Assembly: GCA_035998445.1 (NCBI GenBank)
Contig: DASYHQ010000039.1
Location: 1-64,000, forward strand
Length of the DNA: 64,000 nt
Direction of reading: 5' to 3'
From: Tepidisphaeraceae bacterium
GTDB taxonomy: Bacteria > Planctomycetota > Phycisphaerae > Tepidisphaerales > Tepidisphaeraceae
Position 1 is the stretch's first letter, and each line of letters starts with the position of its first letter. Positions 24,695 through 34,496 of the stretch are shown one piece after another. A program made the position numbers and the translations under genes. Under the pieces are notes generated by a model. It did no database searches, had not been told where the DNA came from, and worked only from the letters and a program-made list of their open reading frames with translations.

Positions 24695-24726
24695 TGCTCT
24701 TTAGCAAGTGAATAGTCGGTTTGCCG
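24695..24726 (-). other. 16S trailer strand of the processing stem
   Basis: On the minus strand this reads CGGCAAACCGACTATTCACTTG..., complementary to the leader at 26779-26809 over about 30 nt with a small internal loop. The two strands would pair across the 16S RNA and be cut by RNase III. Confidence 0.8.
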
Positions 24727-24827
24727 TACTGTTGATGTCACCACCAAAATCCAGCCGTTTAACGGGCTGACGAGGTTGTGCCTGACATTTAGACCATAGA
24801 TCGCTCTATGGTAAATTCTAAGTAATC

Positions 24828-26341
<1,514 letters not shown>

Positions 26342-26778
26342 AATTTCTTGGCCCCATCGACATCCTCCAACGCCATGCGAGCCTTGCGGCTTGATGACGA
26401 CTTACGGTTTCAGTGATGGGTTTTATCCTCGAAACGAGTTGATCCATCCCGGTCAGGTTAAGACAAACCCGACCAGTTTGTTACTGCCACTCCGCCGGCT
26501 ACGACGGGTGGTCAGCCAGCAGAACACAACCGATGAAAGTCATGCTCCACTGGATATTCGCAAAGGCTCAAACATTCTCTAACTGGCTGCCCCAAGTGCG
26601 TGACACTTGGGGACTTTCTCAAAATTGATCAAGGAAGATCACTTTGTGGCACCACGAGAATGTTTGAGATCCTCAGATGCGCTAACCAACAGCTTGCCTT
26701 GCGGCCCCACTGCTGACTAACGACTTGGATTCGTGCATAAGCCACCATGTACACATGGCTCTTATGCTCACATCCTCG

Positions 26779-26813
26779 CGGCATTCCGACTATTCACTTG
26801 TCAAAGAACTTCA
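26779..26813 (-). promoter_or_regulatory. boxA-like element and leader strand of the 16S processing stem
   Basis: The minus strand reads AGTTCTTTGACAAGTGAATAG, close to the rRNA antitermination boxA (core TCTTTGACAA). It overlaps the sequence complementary to the trailer at 24695-24726. The ~440-nt leader from here to 26341 contains another stem (CTCAAACATTCTC/GAGAATGTTTGAG) enclosing a CCCCAAGTG hairpin, and no tRNA. Confidence 0.75.
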
Positions 26814-26829
26814 CTTAATTTGGTGCCGA

Positions 26830-26858
26830 ATCATATTCTGATTCGTCATCATTTTCAA
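26830..26858 (-). promoter_or_regulatory. rRNA promoter P2
   Basis: On the minus strand TTGAAA (26858-26853), a 17-nt spacer and TATGAT (26835-26830). A run of seven A (CTAAAAAAATCTTC) lies ~15 nt upstream as a possible UP element. Confidence 0.65.
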
Positions 26859-27018
26859 CCTGTTTCGCGAAGATTTTTTTAGTCGTTCGCGTCAGTCAGG
26901 TTGTTCTTATAGTACGCTGGCTAACCACTTTAGGTTCGCTACATACTCCTGATTTTCACTCGCGACTTGCGTCGCTTGCGTCATCAGGTTCGACTCGGTT
27001 TCCCGAATCGGGTCGCGG

Positions 27019-27046
27019 ATAATATCGTTTCGTTTCGCGTTGTCAA
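27019..27046 (-). promoter_or_regulatory. rRNA promoter P1
   Basis: On the minus strand a perfect TTGACA (27046-27041), a 16-nt spacer and TATTAT (27024-27019), preceded by the same CTAAAAAAATCTTC A-tract as P2. Tandem promoters with A-tracts are typical of strong rRNA control regions. Between P1 and the next gene at 27453 nothing else is recognisable. Confidence 0.75.
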
Positions 27047-27452
27047 CCGGCTGTTTGAAGATTTTTTTAGCGTCTCTTCAAGACAGCAAACTCGACAAAA
27101 CTACGGCGACGATTCAACTTTCCCGGCAAAGGCCCGAGAAGAATCGTCGGCCAAACAATATCCACTTTTAAAGTTACTTTCGTAACTGGCGGCACCGACC
27201 GTCTTTAACCGCCTCAGTTTTGAACACCGAGGCCAGTCGTTGCCGTTGGTTGGTGAACTCGACAGGGGAGATTATGCCGAGCGACTGGCGGTTCGTCAAG
27301 GGCTCGTCATCAAACTTTTCGAACCTGTCCCTAATCTTACGGCAATCATCCTGATTGGTTCGCCAACGCGTTCCAAATGCCAAGTTTTCTTTGGATCGGA
27401 TCGGCAATGCCCGTTACGATCGCGCAACACCCTTTATACAGAACATCTTCCC

Positions 27453-30149
27453 ATGAGCGACACCCAGCGATGCCCCAACTGCAGCAAGCGGCTTCCGCCT
27501 GCAAAGACCCTCAAATTCTGCCCGTTCTGTGGAAGCAAACTGAACTTCAGTAAGAGCAGCAAGGCCAATGCTGCGGATGAGCCAGTGCTGCTGGATGACT
27601 TCCCTGAGTTGATCGAAGCACCAGTGGCTCCGCTTCCCCCGACACGGCAGCAGAGCTTGGATCCAAGGCTGATCAAGCTCGGTATCTTGGGCGTCTTGTT
27701 GCTGGCCGTGGTGGTGGCCGGGGCGTACTTCATCACGTTGATGACCGGAGGTGACAACTCGCTGGCCACGGCGACACCGCCACCGGCGGCTCGACCGGTT
27801 GCCCCACCTCCCCTGCTGGAGTCACCGGCCGCAACGGTCGAACCTGCGCCCGCTCCCCTACCGCCGCCCCAGCCAGCTCCGGTGCCGGTCAACCTCGTCA
27901 CACCGGCGTACGCCAAGCTCATGCCGCAGCCCGCGGTGATGGATCCGAAAGCAGTTGCCGTCACCGGTTCGGCCATCGACGCGTCCATGCGGCGCGGCGT
28001 CGGGTTTCTCCTGTCTCAGTACAAGGGGTACCAGCTCGCCGAGGTACAGAACGAGGCTTGGCGCGAAGGCATGCACTGCCTGGCTGCTCAGGCGTTGGTC
28101 TACGCGTCATACATGATGGACGACCCGCGACTTTCGCTGCAAGGCGACTTCATGCGCGGCGTGCTGGATTACCTAAAGACGTTCGAGTTCGAGGGCAACT
28201 ATGAGGTCTACGGTCGCAGCCTTCGCCTGTCGGCGTTGTCGCTGGCCCGTCGCCCGCAGGATCGCCCGATCATGACCGCCGACACGCAGTGGTTGCTAAA
28301 GGCGACCGCGTCTGGCGCGTTCACCTACACTGCGGCGCCAGAGGGTAGACACCCCGACGGAATGGACAATTCCAATGGGCAGTACGGCGTGCTGGGCCTC
28401 GGCGCGGCGGTCGAGGCGGGATTGATCGTGCCAGGACAGTTTTGGATCGACGTCCACAAGCTGTGGCTCGAACGGCAGAACGAGGACGGAGGCTGGGGGT
28501 ACTATGCCAATGACAAGCAGTCGACCTCGTCAATGACGGCGGCGGGCGTCACCTCTCTGCTGCTCGCTGCACAACCTGGCGCCCAGACAGGCGTCGGTCG
28601 TGATCTGGTCGCCGGTGACGCCGCCGTGCAGCGTGGCATCGCGTGGCTCGCCAAGGGCGACAACCTGACCGAACTCGGACCGCACCGGCACCCTGGATAC
28701 ACGCTGTACGGCATCGAGCGCGCCGGGCTGGCCTCCGGTTACCGCTACTTCGGCGACAAGGACTGGTACCTCACGCTGCTGCCCAAGGCGCTCGCTACGC
28801 AGCAGGAGAACGGCTCATGGATCGGAGAGGCCACGCCGATCGGTGAGACCGCGTTTCACCTGCTGTTCATGTCGCGCGGCTCGCTGCCCATCCTGATGTC
28901 CAAGCTGCAGTATGAGGGAAAGTGGGATGCCCGGCCGCGCGACGTGTCGCACCTTACCCGCTACGCCGGGACCAACCTCGAGCGAGGGTTCAACTGGCAG
29001 ATCGTGCCGTTCACCCAGCCGTGGCAGAACTGGACCGGCAGTCCGGTCGTCTTCATGTCCGGCAACGCGCCGCCGAACATCGACGAAAAGGGCATCGAGA
29101 ACATTCGCGGCTTCATCGAGCACGGTGGTCTGCTGTTCAGCAACGCTGATGGCGACGGGGCCGCCTTCACCGCCTGGATCGAGGCGCTGGCGGCGCGGTT
29201 GTACCCCCACTACCCCATGCAGGACGTGCCCGAGAACCACCCGATCTACCGCGTGGCGGCGATCATCAAAAACAAGCAGCCGTTGCGCTACGTGACCAAC
29301 GGGTCGCGCATCCTCATGCTGCACAGCCCCACCGATGTCGCCAAGTTCTGGCACCCGGTGAACGAGCGCAACAACCCGGACGCTTTCGGCCTAGGCGTCA
29401 ATGTCGCCGTCTTCGCGACGGCCCGCACGCCGTTCCGCGACCGGTTGCAGCAGATCTTCGTCAGCGACGACGAGCAGGTGACGGCCGAGTTTCCGATCGT
29501 GCGCATCCCCAACGATGCCAACTGGAACGCGGAGCCCACCGCGTGGGATAATTACGGCCGCTGGCTGAAGGGCGAGGCCTCCATCGGCATTGCCGCGACG
29601 CCCGTCGAGCCGACGAAGTTGGATCCGTTCGAGCAACCCATCGCGCACCTGACCGGCACCACCGCCTACGTTCCGTCAAAGGACCATCTCGACGCGATGC
29701 GCAGCTACGTATCGGCCGGCGGAATTCTGTTGGTCGATGCGACGGGTGGCGCCGAGGATGTCGCCGAGTCGATGTTGAAGGTGGTGAACGACCTGACCGA
29801 AGGCGCGGAGATGCAGCCACTGACGCCGAAGCACCCACTGATCTCCCCCAGCGGCGACTGGGCCGACGTCGGCGAGGCAACGGTGTGGCCAACCGTCGGC
29901 GGTCGACCTGACGGTGTCGATCTGTCGCCACGGGTGGCCAACGTCGGCGAAGGGTTCGTGATCTACTTCGACCGCGACCTCACGACCGGCCTGATGGGCG
30001 GCAACGCCTGGAACATGCGCGGCTACACGACCAACTGGGGCCGCCAAATGATGAAGAACCTCATCATCGCGGCGATCGAACGAGGGAAGACAAGAACGAA
30101 GGAAGTACCGGCGAGTGGGCCAGCGGCCGCCCCGTCTCCGAACCCGTAA
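27453..30149 (+). CDS. membrane-anchored DUF4159/prenyltransferase-like repeat protein
   Basis: An 898-residue protein. ATG 27453 begins a zinc ribbon (C7, C10, C23, C26); a single membrane helix lies near 78-100, followed by a Pro/Ala-rich linker. Residues ~180-500 contain alpha-toroid repeats of the prenyltransferase/squalene-oxidase type (QNEDGGWGYY, QQENGSWIGE), and residues ~500-880 contain two glutamine-amidotransferase-like DUF4159 units (the segment beginning NIDEKGIENIRGF). This architecture is common in Planctomycetes; no reaction is established. The ~70 codons open upstream of the ATG look like rRNA-promoter sequence. Confidence 0.82.
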   Translation: MSDTQRCPNCSKRLPPAKTLKFCPFCGSKLNFSKSSKANAADEPVLLDDFPELIEAPVAPLPPTRQQSLDPRLIKLGILGVLLLAVVVAGAYFITLMTGGDNSLATATPPPAARPVAPPPLLESPAATVEPAPAPLPPPQPAPVPVNLVTPAYAKLMPQPAVMDPKAVAVTGSAIDASMRRGVGFLLSQYKGYQLAEVQNEAWREGMHCLAAQALVYASYMMDDPRLSLQGDFMRGVLDYLKTFEFEGNYEVYGRSLRLSALSLARRPQDRPIMTADTQWLLKATASGAFTYTAAPEGRHPDGMDNSNGQYGVLGLGAAVEAGLIVPGQFWIDVHKLWLERQNEDGGWGYYANDKQSTSSMTAAGVTSLLLAAQPGAQTGVGRDLVAGDAAVQRGIAWLAKGDNLTELGPHRHPGYTLYGIERAGLASGYRYFGDKDWYLTLLPKALATQQENGSWIGEATPIGETAFHLLFMSRGSLPILMSKLQYEGKWDARPRDVSHLTRYAGTNLERGFNWQIVPFTQPWQNWTGSPVVFMSGNAPPNIDEKGIENIRGFIEHGGLLFSNADGDGAAFTAWIEALAARLYPHYPMQDVPENHPIYRVAAIIKNKQPLRYVTNGSRILMLHSPTDVAKFWHPVNERNNPDAFGLGVNVAVFATARTPFRDRLQQIFVSDDEQVTAEFPIVRIPNDANWNAEPTAWDNYGRWLKGEASIGIAATPVEPTKLDPFEQPIAHLTGTTAYVPSKDHLDAMRSYVSAGGILLVDATGGAEDVAESMLKVVNDLTEGAEMQPLTPKHPLISPSGDWADVGEATVWPTVGGRPDGVDLSPRVANVGEGFVIYFDRDLTTGLMGGNAWNMRGYTTNWGRQMMKNLIIAAIERGKTRTKEVPASGPAAAPSPNP

Positions 30150-30186
30150 CCAAGGGCCAGCAGAGGACAACTCGGGCAAGATGCAT

Positions 30187-30223
30187 TAACCGTGGCATGG
30201 GCGTCTCGCCCATGCCACGGTTA
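30187..30223. repeat. GGCATGGGCG inverted repeat
   Basis: A perfect palindrome TAACCGTGGCATGGGCG / CGCCCATGCCACGGTTA with a short TCT loop. It lies between two convergent genes and belongs to the same family as the insertion inside smc. Confidence 0.88.
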
Positions 30224-30245
30224 AAGCCGGTTTGCCGCTAATCTC

Positions 30246-31775
30246 CTACCGCCCTGCCTTCGGCGGGCGGCGAGTGGGCTTGGGGGCGTTCTTCTTCGGG
30301 CGGGGCAGCTTGGTCCGTACATCGATCTTCTTCCCACCCGCTCGCCCGGGGGCGGAGGCGTCGGTGTCGGGCAGCTCTTCGACGCCTTCCGGTCGCCGGG
30401 CCTCGCGCCCGCGGAACAGGAGCTTGATCGGCACCTCGGCGTAGGGCAGCAGCTCGCGCATCCGGTTGATCATGAACCGCTGGTACGACTCAACGATGAT
30501 CTCCGGGTTGTTCACGAAGACCACGATCGTCGGTGGCGCCACCTCGGGCTGCGTCACGTAGAAGATGCGCGCCCGCCTGCCGTTCTGGCTCGTGGGGCGG
30601 CGCTCTTCCATGATCGTCTTCATCACGCGGTTCAACTCGCCCGTACCGCAGCGGTAGGTGGCCTGCTTGAACAGGTTCTGCGCCAGGTCCAGCACCATCT
30701 GGACGTTCTTGCCGTCCTTGGCGGTGATGAACGACACCGGCGCGTAGTTCAGGTGCGGCAGCTCCTGGTCGAGGTAGTTGCCGTACTCCTGCATCAGCAG
30801 ATCACTGCTGAAGGTGGCCCCCTTCTCGTGCGCCTGCTCGCGGGCGTCGGCCAGCACCTTGTCCCACTTGTTCACGACGATGATCACCGGCTTAAACTGG
30901 TCGGCGATGTACTTGGCCAGCTTCTTGTCCGGCTCGCTGATCGGCTCGGTGCCCTCGATCAGCATGAAGACCACGTCCGCCCGGCGGATCGAGCGTTCGG
31001 CACGGTGAAAGCTGTAAAACTGGATGTCGTCGGTCACCATGTGCCGCTTCTTGCGCACGCCGGCGGTGTCGATGACGGTCAGCGTCTTGCCGTCCTTCTC
31101 GAAGCGCACGTCGACGCTGTCGCGCGTGGTACCGGGCACCTCCGATACGATCACGCGGTCGCCGTGCCCCTCGTACAGTTCCGCGACGGCGTTCACGAGC
31201 GTGCTCTTGCCAGCGTTGCGCTTGCCGACGATCGCGATCATCAGTTCCGGCTCGGGCACGTGCGACGGCGCCTTGGTCAGATCGATGTTGTTGGCGATCG
31301 CGTCGATGATGAGATTGATGTTGCGCCCGTGCAGCGCGCTGACGCCGATCGGTGTACCCAAGCCCAATCGAGCGAAGTCAGCCAGGTTCGGATCTACCTT
31401 GGCGTTGTCGGCCTTGTTGGCGACCAAGACCGTCTTGATGTTCTTCCGCCGCAGCAGGTTGGCTACCTCTTGGTCGGCCCCGGTGAGACCTTCCTCGGCA
31501 TCGACAATGAACATGCACAGCTCGGCCCGCGTCATTGCAAGCTCAATCTGGTGCTTGATGTGCTCGGTCAGTTCGTCGGGGTCAACGAAACCATATCCGC
31601 CGGTATCTACGAGGTTTACGTACTTCCCATGAACCTCCAGCGGCATTTCGATGCGGTCACGGGTCACGCCGGGCATGTCCTGGACGATGCTGATTCGGAT
31701 CTTGGACAGCGCGTTGAGCAGTGAACTTTTGCCGACGTTGGGTCGGCCGACGATTGCAACCATGGGGAGACGCAT
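30246..31775 (-). CDS. der: ribosome-assembly GTPase Der (EngA)
   Basis: A 509-residue protein with two consecutive GTPase domains and a KH-like C-terminal domain, which acts in 50S subunit maturation. First G domain: GRPNVGKSS at 10-18, DTGGYG and NKAD. Second: GKRNAGKST, DTAGVRKK and NKWD. The C-terminus carries an unusual Lys/Arg/Pro-rich tail (KLPRPKKNAPKPTRRPP), which may touch rRNA. ATG 31775 is chosen; the ATG at 31763 is a possible alternative, and neither has a strong ribosome binding site. Confidence 0.95.
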   Translation of the reverse strand: MRLPMVAIVGRPNVGKSSLLNALSKIRISIVQDMPGVTRDRIEMPLEVHGKYVNLVDTGGYGFVDPDELTEHIKHQIELAMTRAELCMFIVDAEEGLTGADQEVANLLRRKNIKTVLVANKADNAKVDPNLADFARLGLGTPIGVSALHGRNINLIIDAIANNIDLTKAPSHVPEPELMIAIVGKRNAGKSTLVNAVAELYEGHGDRVIVSEVPGTTRDSVDVRFEKDGKTLTVIDTAGVRKKRHMVTDDIQFYSFHRAERSIRRADVVFMLIEGTEPISEPDKKLAKYIADQFKPVIIVVNKWDKVLADAREQAHEKGATFSSDLLMQEYGNYLDQELPHLNYAPVSFITAKDGKNVQMVLDLAQNLFKQATYRCGTGELNRVMKTIMEERRPTSQNGRRARIFYVTQPEVAPPTIVVFVNNPEIIVESYQRFMINRMRELLPYAEVPIKLLFRGREARRPEGVEELPDTDASAPGRAGGKKIDVRTKLPRPKKNAPKPTRRPPKAGR

Positions 31776-31891
31776 TCGGACGATTGTAGTGCAGCGCAAC
31801 CAAATAGATCAGTGGCCCGCGCGCAGAATTTTGTTTGCGTAACTTCTATTTCCATTTGCCCGGGTTCAAAACCGCTTCATACTTCCTGTTT

Positions 31892-31977
31892 ACGGGGACC
31901 CGTTTCCTCTCATGCGCACCGGCCTTGCCACTTAACTGGCAAGGCTCCTCGGGCGCTTGCAGAACGCCAGTCCCCGT
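31892..31977 (+). promoter_or_regulatory. structured 5' leader of the CBS-domain gene
   Basis: ACGGGGAC (31892-31899) can pair with GTCCCCGT (31970-31977), enclosing a perfect hairpin GGCCTTGCCA-CTTAAC-TGGCAAGGCT (31921-31946). It may be a regulatory RNA leader or another palindromic repeat. Confidence 0.35.
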
Positions 31978-32007
31978 CACATTTCGCGAACAGAGAGGAG
32001 CCATCCC

Positions 32008-32448
32008 ATGACACAGATTCAAGACGTTCTGGCGCGCAAGGGGTTTGAGGTTCACACGATCGGTTCGTGCGAGACGGTGCTGGCGGCCACGCAGATGATG
32101 AGCGACCGCAGGATCGGCGGCATGGTGGTAATGGATGACGGTCGAATCGTCGGCATGTTCACCGAGCGCGACGTCCTACGCCGGGTGGTCGCCGCAAGAC
32201 GAGATCCGCAGTTTACCTACGTCGGTGAGGTGATGACCCGCGACGTGTTTCACGTGCCGCCGACGGCATCGTTGGAGCAGGTGAGTTCCGTGATGAAAGC
32301 CCACCGCGTGCGGCACGTGCCGGTGGTGAGCGATGAAGGCGATCTGATGGGCATCGTCTCCATGCGCGATCTAAGCAGCTACACCGCCGAGCCGCATCGG
32401 ATCAGCGCGTACGCCTGGGGCGAATCACTCGTCGCGGCTAGCGCGTAG
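32008..32448 (+). CDS. two-CBS-domain protein
   Basis: A 146-residue protein made of a CBS pair (about residues 8-60 and 75-135), with the repeated pattern GMVVMDDGRIVGMFTERDVLRRVV and HVPVVSDEGDLMGIVSMRDL. Such stand-alone CBS pairs bind adenine nucleotides or NADH and modulate partner proteins; the partner is not known here. GAGAGGAG precedes ATG 32008. A possible structured leader lies upstream. It converges with csbD. Confidence 0.9.
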   Translation: MTQIQDVLARKGFEVHTIGSCETVLAATQMMSDRRIGGMVVMDDGRIVGMFTERDVLRRVVAARRDPQFTYVGEVMTRDVFHVPPTASLEQVSSVMKAHRVRHVPVVSDEGDLMGIVSMRDLSSYTAEPHRISAYAWGESLVAASA

Positions 32449-32460
32449 GATGGAAACGAT

Positions 32461-32498
32461 CTGGTCCCTCTCCCGTGCGTACACGGGTGAGGGACCAG
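32461..32498. terminator. hairpin between convergent genes
   Basis: CTGGTCCCTC...GAGGGACCAG with inner CCCGTG/CACGGG. It has no T-tract; it could act as a bidirectional terminator or be a repeat-family relative. Confidence 0.5.
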
Positions 32499-32512
32499 AC
32501 GCAGGTTGCTTC

Positions 32513-32674
32513 TCACTTCGATTTCCCGCCCAGCTTCTCCTGAATCTTCCCGACGACGCCTTGGGCCTTGCCCTTGGCTTGCTGGCTCGAGTCGCCCTTG
32601 ATGGCGCCGACCACGTCGTTCACTTTGCCTTTGACCTTTTTCGACTTACCGGCCGCTACGTCTTCTCGTCCCAT
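32513..32674 (-). CDS. CsbD-family stress protein
   Basis: A 53-residue hydrophilic protein, Lys/Gly-rich, with the family pattern GKSKKVKGKVNDVVGAIKGD...QAKGKAQGVVGKIQE. CsbD-like proteins are small, partly disordered general-stress proteins of unknown mechanism. AAAGGAG precedes ATG 32674. An upstream open stretch in frame is unlikely to be coding. Slightly shorter than Bacillus CsbD. Confidence 0.88.
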   Translation of the reverse strand: MGREDVAAGKSKKVKGKVNDVVGAIKGDSSQQAKGKAQGVVGKIQEKLGGKSK

Positions 32675-32813
32675 TGGAGCTCCTTTGTAAAGGTGAAGGT
32701 AACAGAGCAATAGCAGTGCCAAACAAGACAATGCGCGACATGATTTGGGAACGGGATCCGTGCAAGGTGCACCGGTGAGCTGGCCGGGCGTGCGGGAGCG
32801 AAAGACGACGTTT

Positions 32814-33593
32814 CTACCGACCGACAAAGCGTGCCATCAGCTGTTCGCGGCCATGCACGCCGAGTTGCTGATAGATCGCCTGCACGTATTCGCGAATCGT
32901 GTGGACGCTGAGATCAAGCTCGCGCGCGATGGTCTTCGGGTTCTTGCCCGATAGCAACCGGTCCAACACCTGCTGCAGGCGTGGCGAGAGTTGAACGTCG
33001 CGCTGGGGATAGAGCGCCAAATGGCCGCGCTCGATCAGTCCGCGGATCTCCTGTATGGCCAGCCGAGCCAGTAACGGATCGCTCGGCCTCGATGGGCGAT
33101 CGCCACGACTGCGGTGCAACGAGAAGCCGACAAGTCGGTCGCGGTTCAGCCCGGTGCGGAACGTGCAGATCATGCCGTCGCCGATCTCGATCGTCTGAAT
33201 CAGGTCCATCGCATTGCTGAACTGGCGCTGCGCGCTCAGGTCGGGCAGCACCTGCCGTCGCGACCAGACCTGTAACGGCTCGTCGGACACGATGCAGGCG
33301 TTCGCGTACGGGTCCGCTTCCGGTGGATTGTGAACGGCGAAGTCGGCCTGATACTGCACCCACTTCGGATGCCCACCCGACGCCGCGATGTGCTGTTTCA
33401 TCCGCAGCTGCCGCCCGGGCCGCGCATCATCGGCGACGAACAGCGCGCCCTGCGACGCCTGGAAGATCGCGCCCAGCCCGTCGATCAGGTGCTGCCACTG
33501 CGCCGTGGGGTCGTGCTTCAACGCGGCCACGTCGGCCAGGTGACGCATCACCTGCACCAACTCGTTCATATTGGGTTGCGTCCGTTTGCCCAT
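32814..33593 (-). CDS. LuxR-type transcriptional regulator
   Basis: A 259-residue regulator. The C-terminal ~60 residues form a LuxR/FixJ helix-turn-helix (LSPRLQQVLDRLLSGKNPKTIARELDLSVHTIREYVQAIYQQLGV); the N-terminal ~180 residues look like a GAF/PAS-type sensor. There is no receiver-domain aspartate signature, so it is not a classical response regulator. The signal is unknown. It is a single minus-strand gene. Confidence 0.85.
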   Translation of the reverse strand: MGKRTQPNMNELVQVMRHLADVAALKHDPTAQWQHLIDGLGAIFQASQGALFVADDARPGRQLRMKQHIAASGGHPKWVQYQADFAVHNPPEADPYANACIVSDEPLQVWSRRQVLPDLSAQRQFSNAMDLIQTIEIGDGMICTFRTGLNRDRLVGFSLHRSRGDRPSRPSDPLLARLAIQEIRGLIERGHLALYPQRDVQLSPRLQQVLDRLLSGKNPKTIARELDLSVHTIREYVQAIYQQLGVHGREQLMARFVGR

Positions 33594-33761
33594 GCTGAAG
33601 CACCACCCAGACTTACAACATAATGCTCCGCCCGGCCCCCCACAACCGCGTACCCCCTAATTTAGGGGATTGTTACGGAATAATTCGGTGTTACATTCGC
33701 TGTATACAACACTTGCAGACGCATCTTAACGGGTGAGCAGATACGTGTAGGAGAACATAAG

Positions 33762-33799
33762 AAAGGGCCTGTGGCAGGGGGTGGCCACAGGCCCTTTTT
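33762..33799. terminator. strong terminator with no obvious upstream gene
   Basis: AAAGGGCCTGTGGC / GCCACAGGCCCTTT followed by TTT on the plus strand. The minus side has only a short T-run. It lies 170 nt upstream of the LuxR-type gene. On the plus strand it would end a short unannotated transcript from 33600-33760. Confidence 0.7.
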
Positions 33800-33994
33800 C
33801 GGTTTAATGAACCGCCCGTCCCCCCGCTTCACGCAGGTGATCAAGAACGAAATCGGCCATCATCACCGTGGCATGGGCGTCTCGCCCATGCAAGTGGATT
33901 GGAACGGGAACTTCGATTTTTTGGGTATAGTTCCGACCACGCAACGAAACAAATCGAGTCATCCGGCCTCATTGCGAGCATGGGCGAGACGCTC

Positions 33995-34103
33995 GGTAGT
34001 GGGTCCGTTTGAAGTGGCACGGGTTTCCAACCCGTGTTCTGGAGCGAAGACACGGGTTGAAAACCCGTGCCACGGGGGAAGGTGTCGAAACTGACCCACT
34101 ACC
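33995..34103. repeat. nested inverted repeat GGTAGTGGGTC / GACCCACTACC
   Basis: Outer arms GGTAGTGGGTC / GACCCACTACC enclose GGCACGGGTTTCCAACCCGTG and its complement. A short copy of the GGCATGGGCG family is at 33871-33891. Confidence 0.82.
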
Positions 34104-34161
34104 GGAGCCGGTCCCACCCGTGCTAGGCACTGCCTGACGGATTGCGCGTGGACGAGAAGCA

Positions 34162-34323
34162 TGTCATCCCGATGGGAGCCTAAAGGCTACAGGACAAAAC
34201 CCCGCGCAGTGCCCAACCTGTCCCCCCGAGGGGAGCGGTAGCGATCCGAGAGATCTCCCATAGCCACGAACCGTCAGCCGGTCGAGATCCCTCAGGTCGC
34301 CTTAGGCGACCATCGGGATGACA
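34162..34323. repeat. composite palindromic repeat, CATCCCGATGGGAG family
   Basis: Outer TGTCATCCCGATGGGAGCC and CATCGGGATGACA with additional GAGATC...GATCCCTCAGGTCGCC sequence inside, longer than other members and probably two fused units. The 33600-34418 gap contains only repeats and the terminator. Confidence 0.8.
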
Positions 34324-34418
34324 ACCGCTCGGAGGGGAACTCACTTTGACCCATCAGACAGTGCCGAATCTAACCGCTTTCACGATGACGAGGTCGCGAC
34401 AAGCGTGTAGCCCAAAAC

Positions 34419-34459
34419 GAAATGGCCTGCGACATCCCGTAGGAAGCGCAGGCCATTTC
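34419..34459 (-). terminator. terminator of dnaK
   Basis: GAAATGGCCTGCG / CGCAGGCCATTTC stem with AAAA on the left, a T-tract on the minus strand, 38 nt after the dnaK stop. Confidence 0.75.
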
Positions 34460-34496
34460 TGTTCATTTCAGACGATACCGTGAAGTCTCGGGACGA

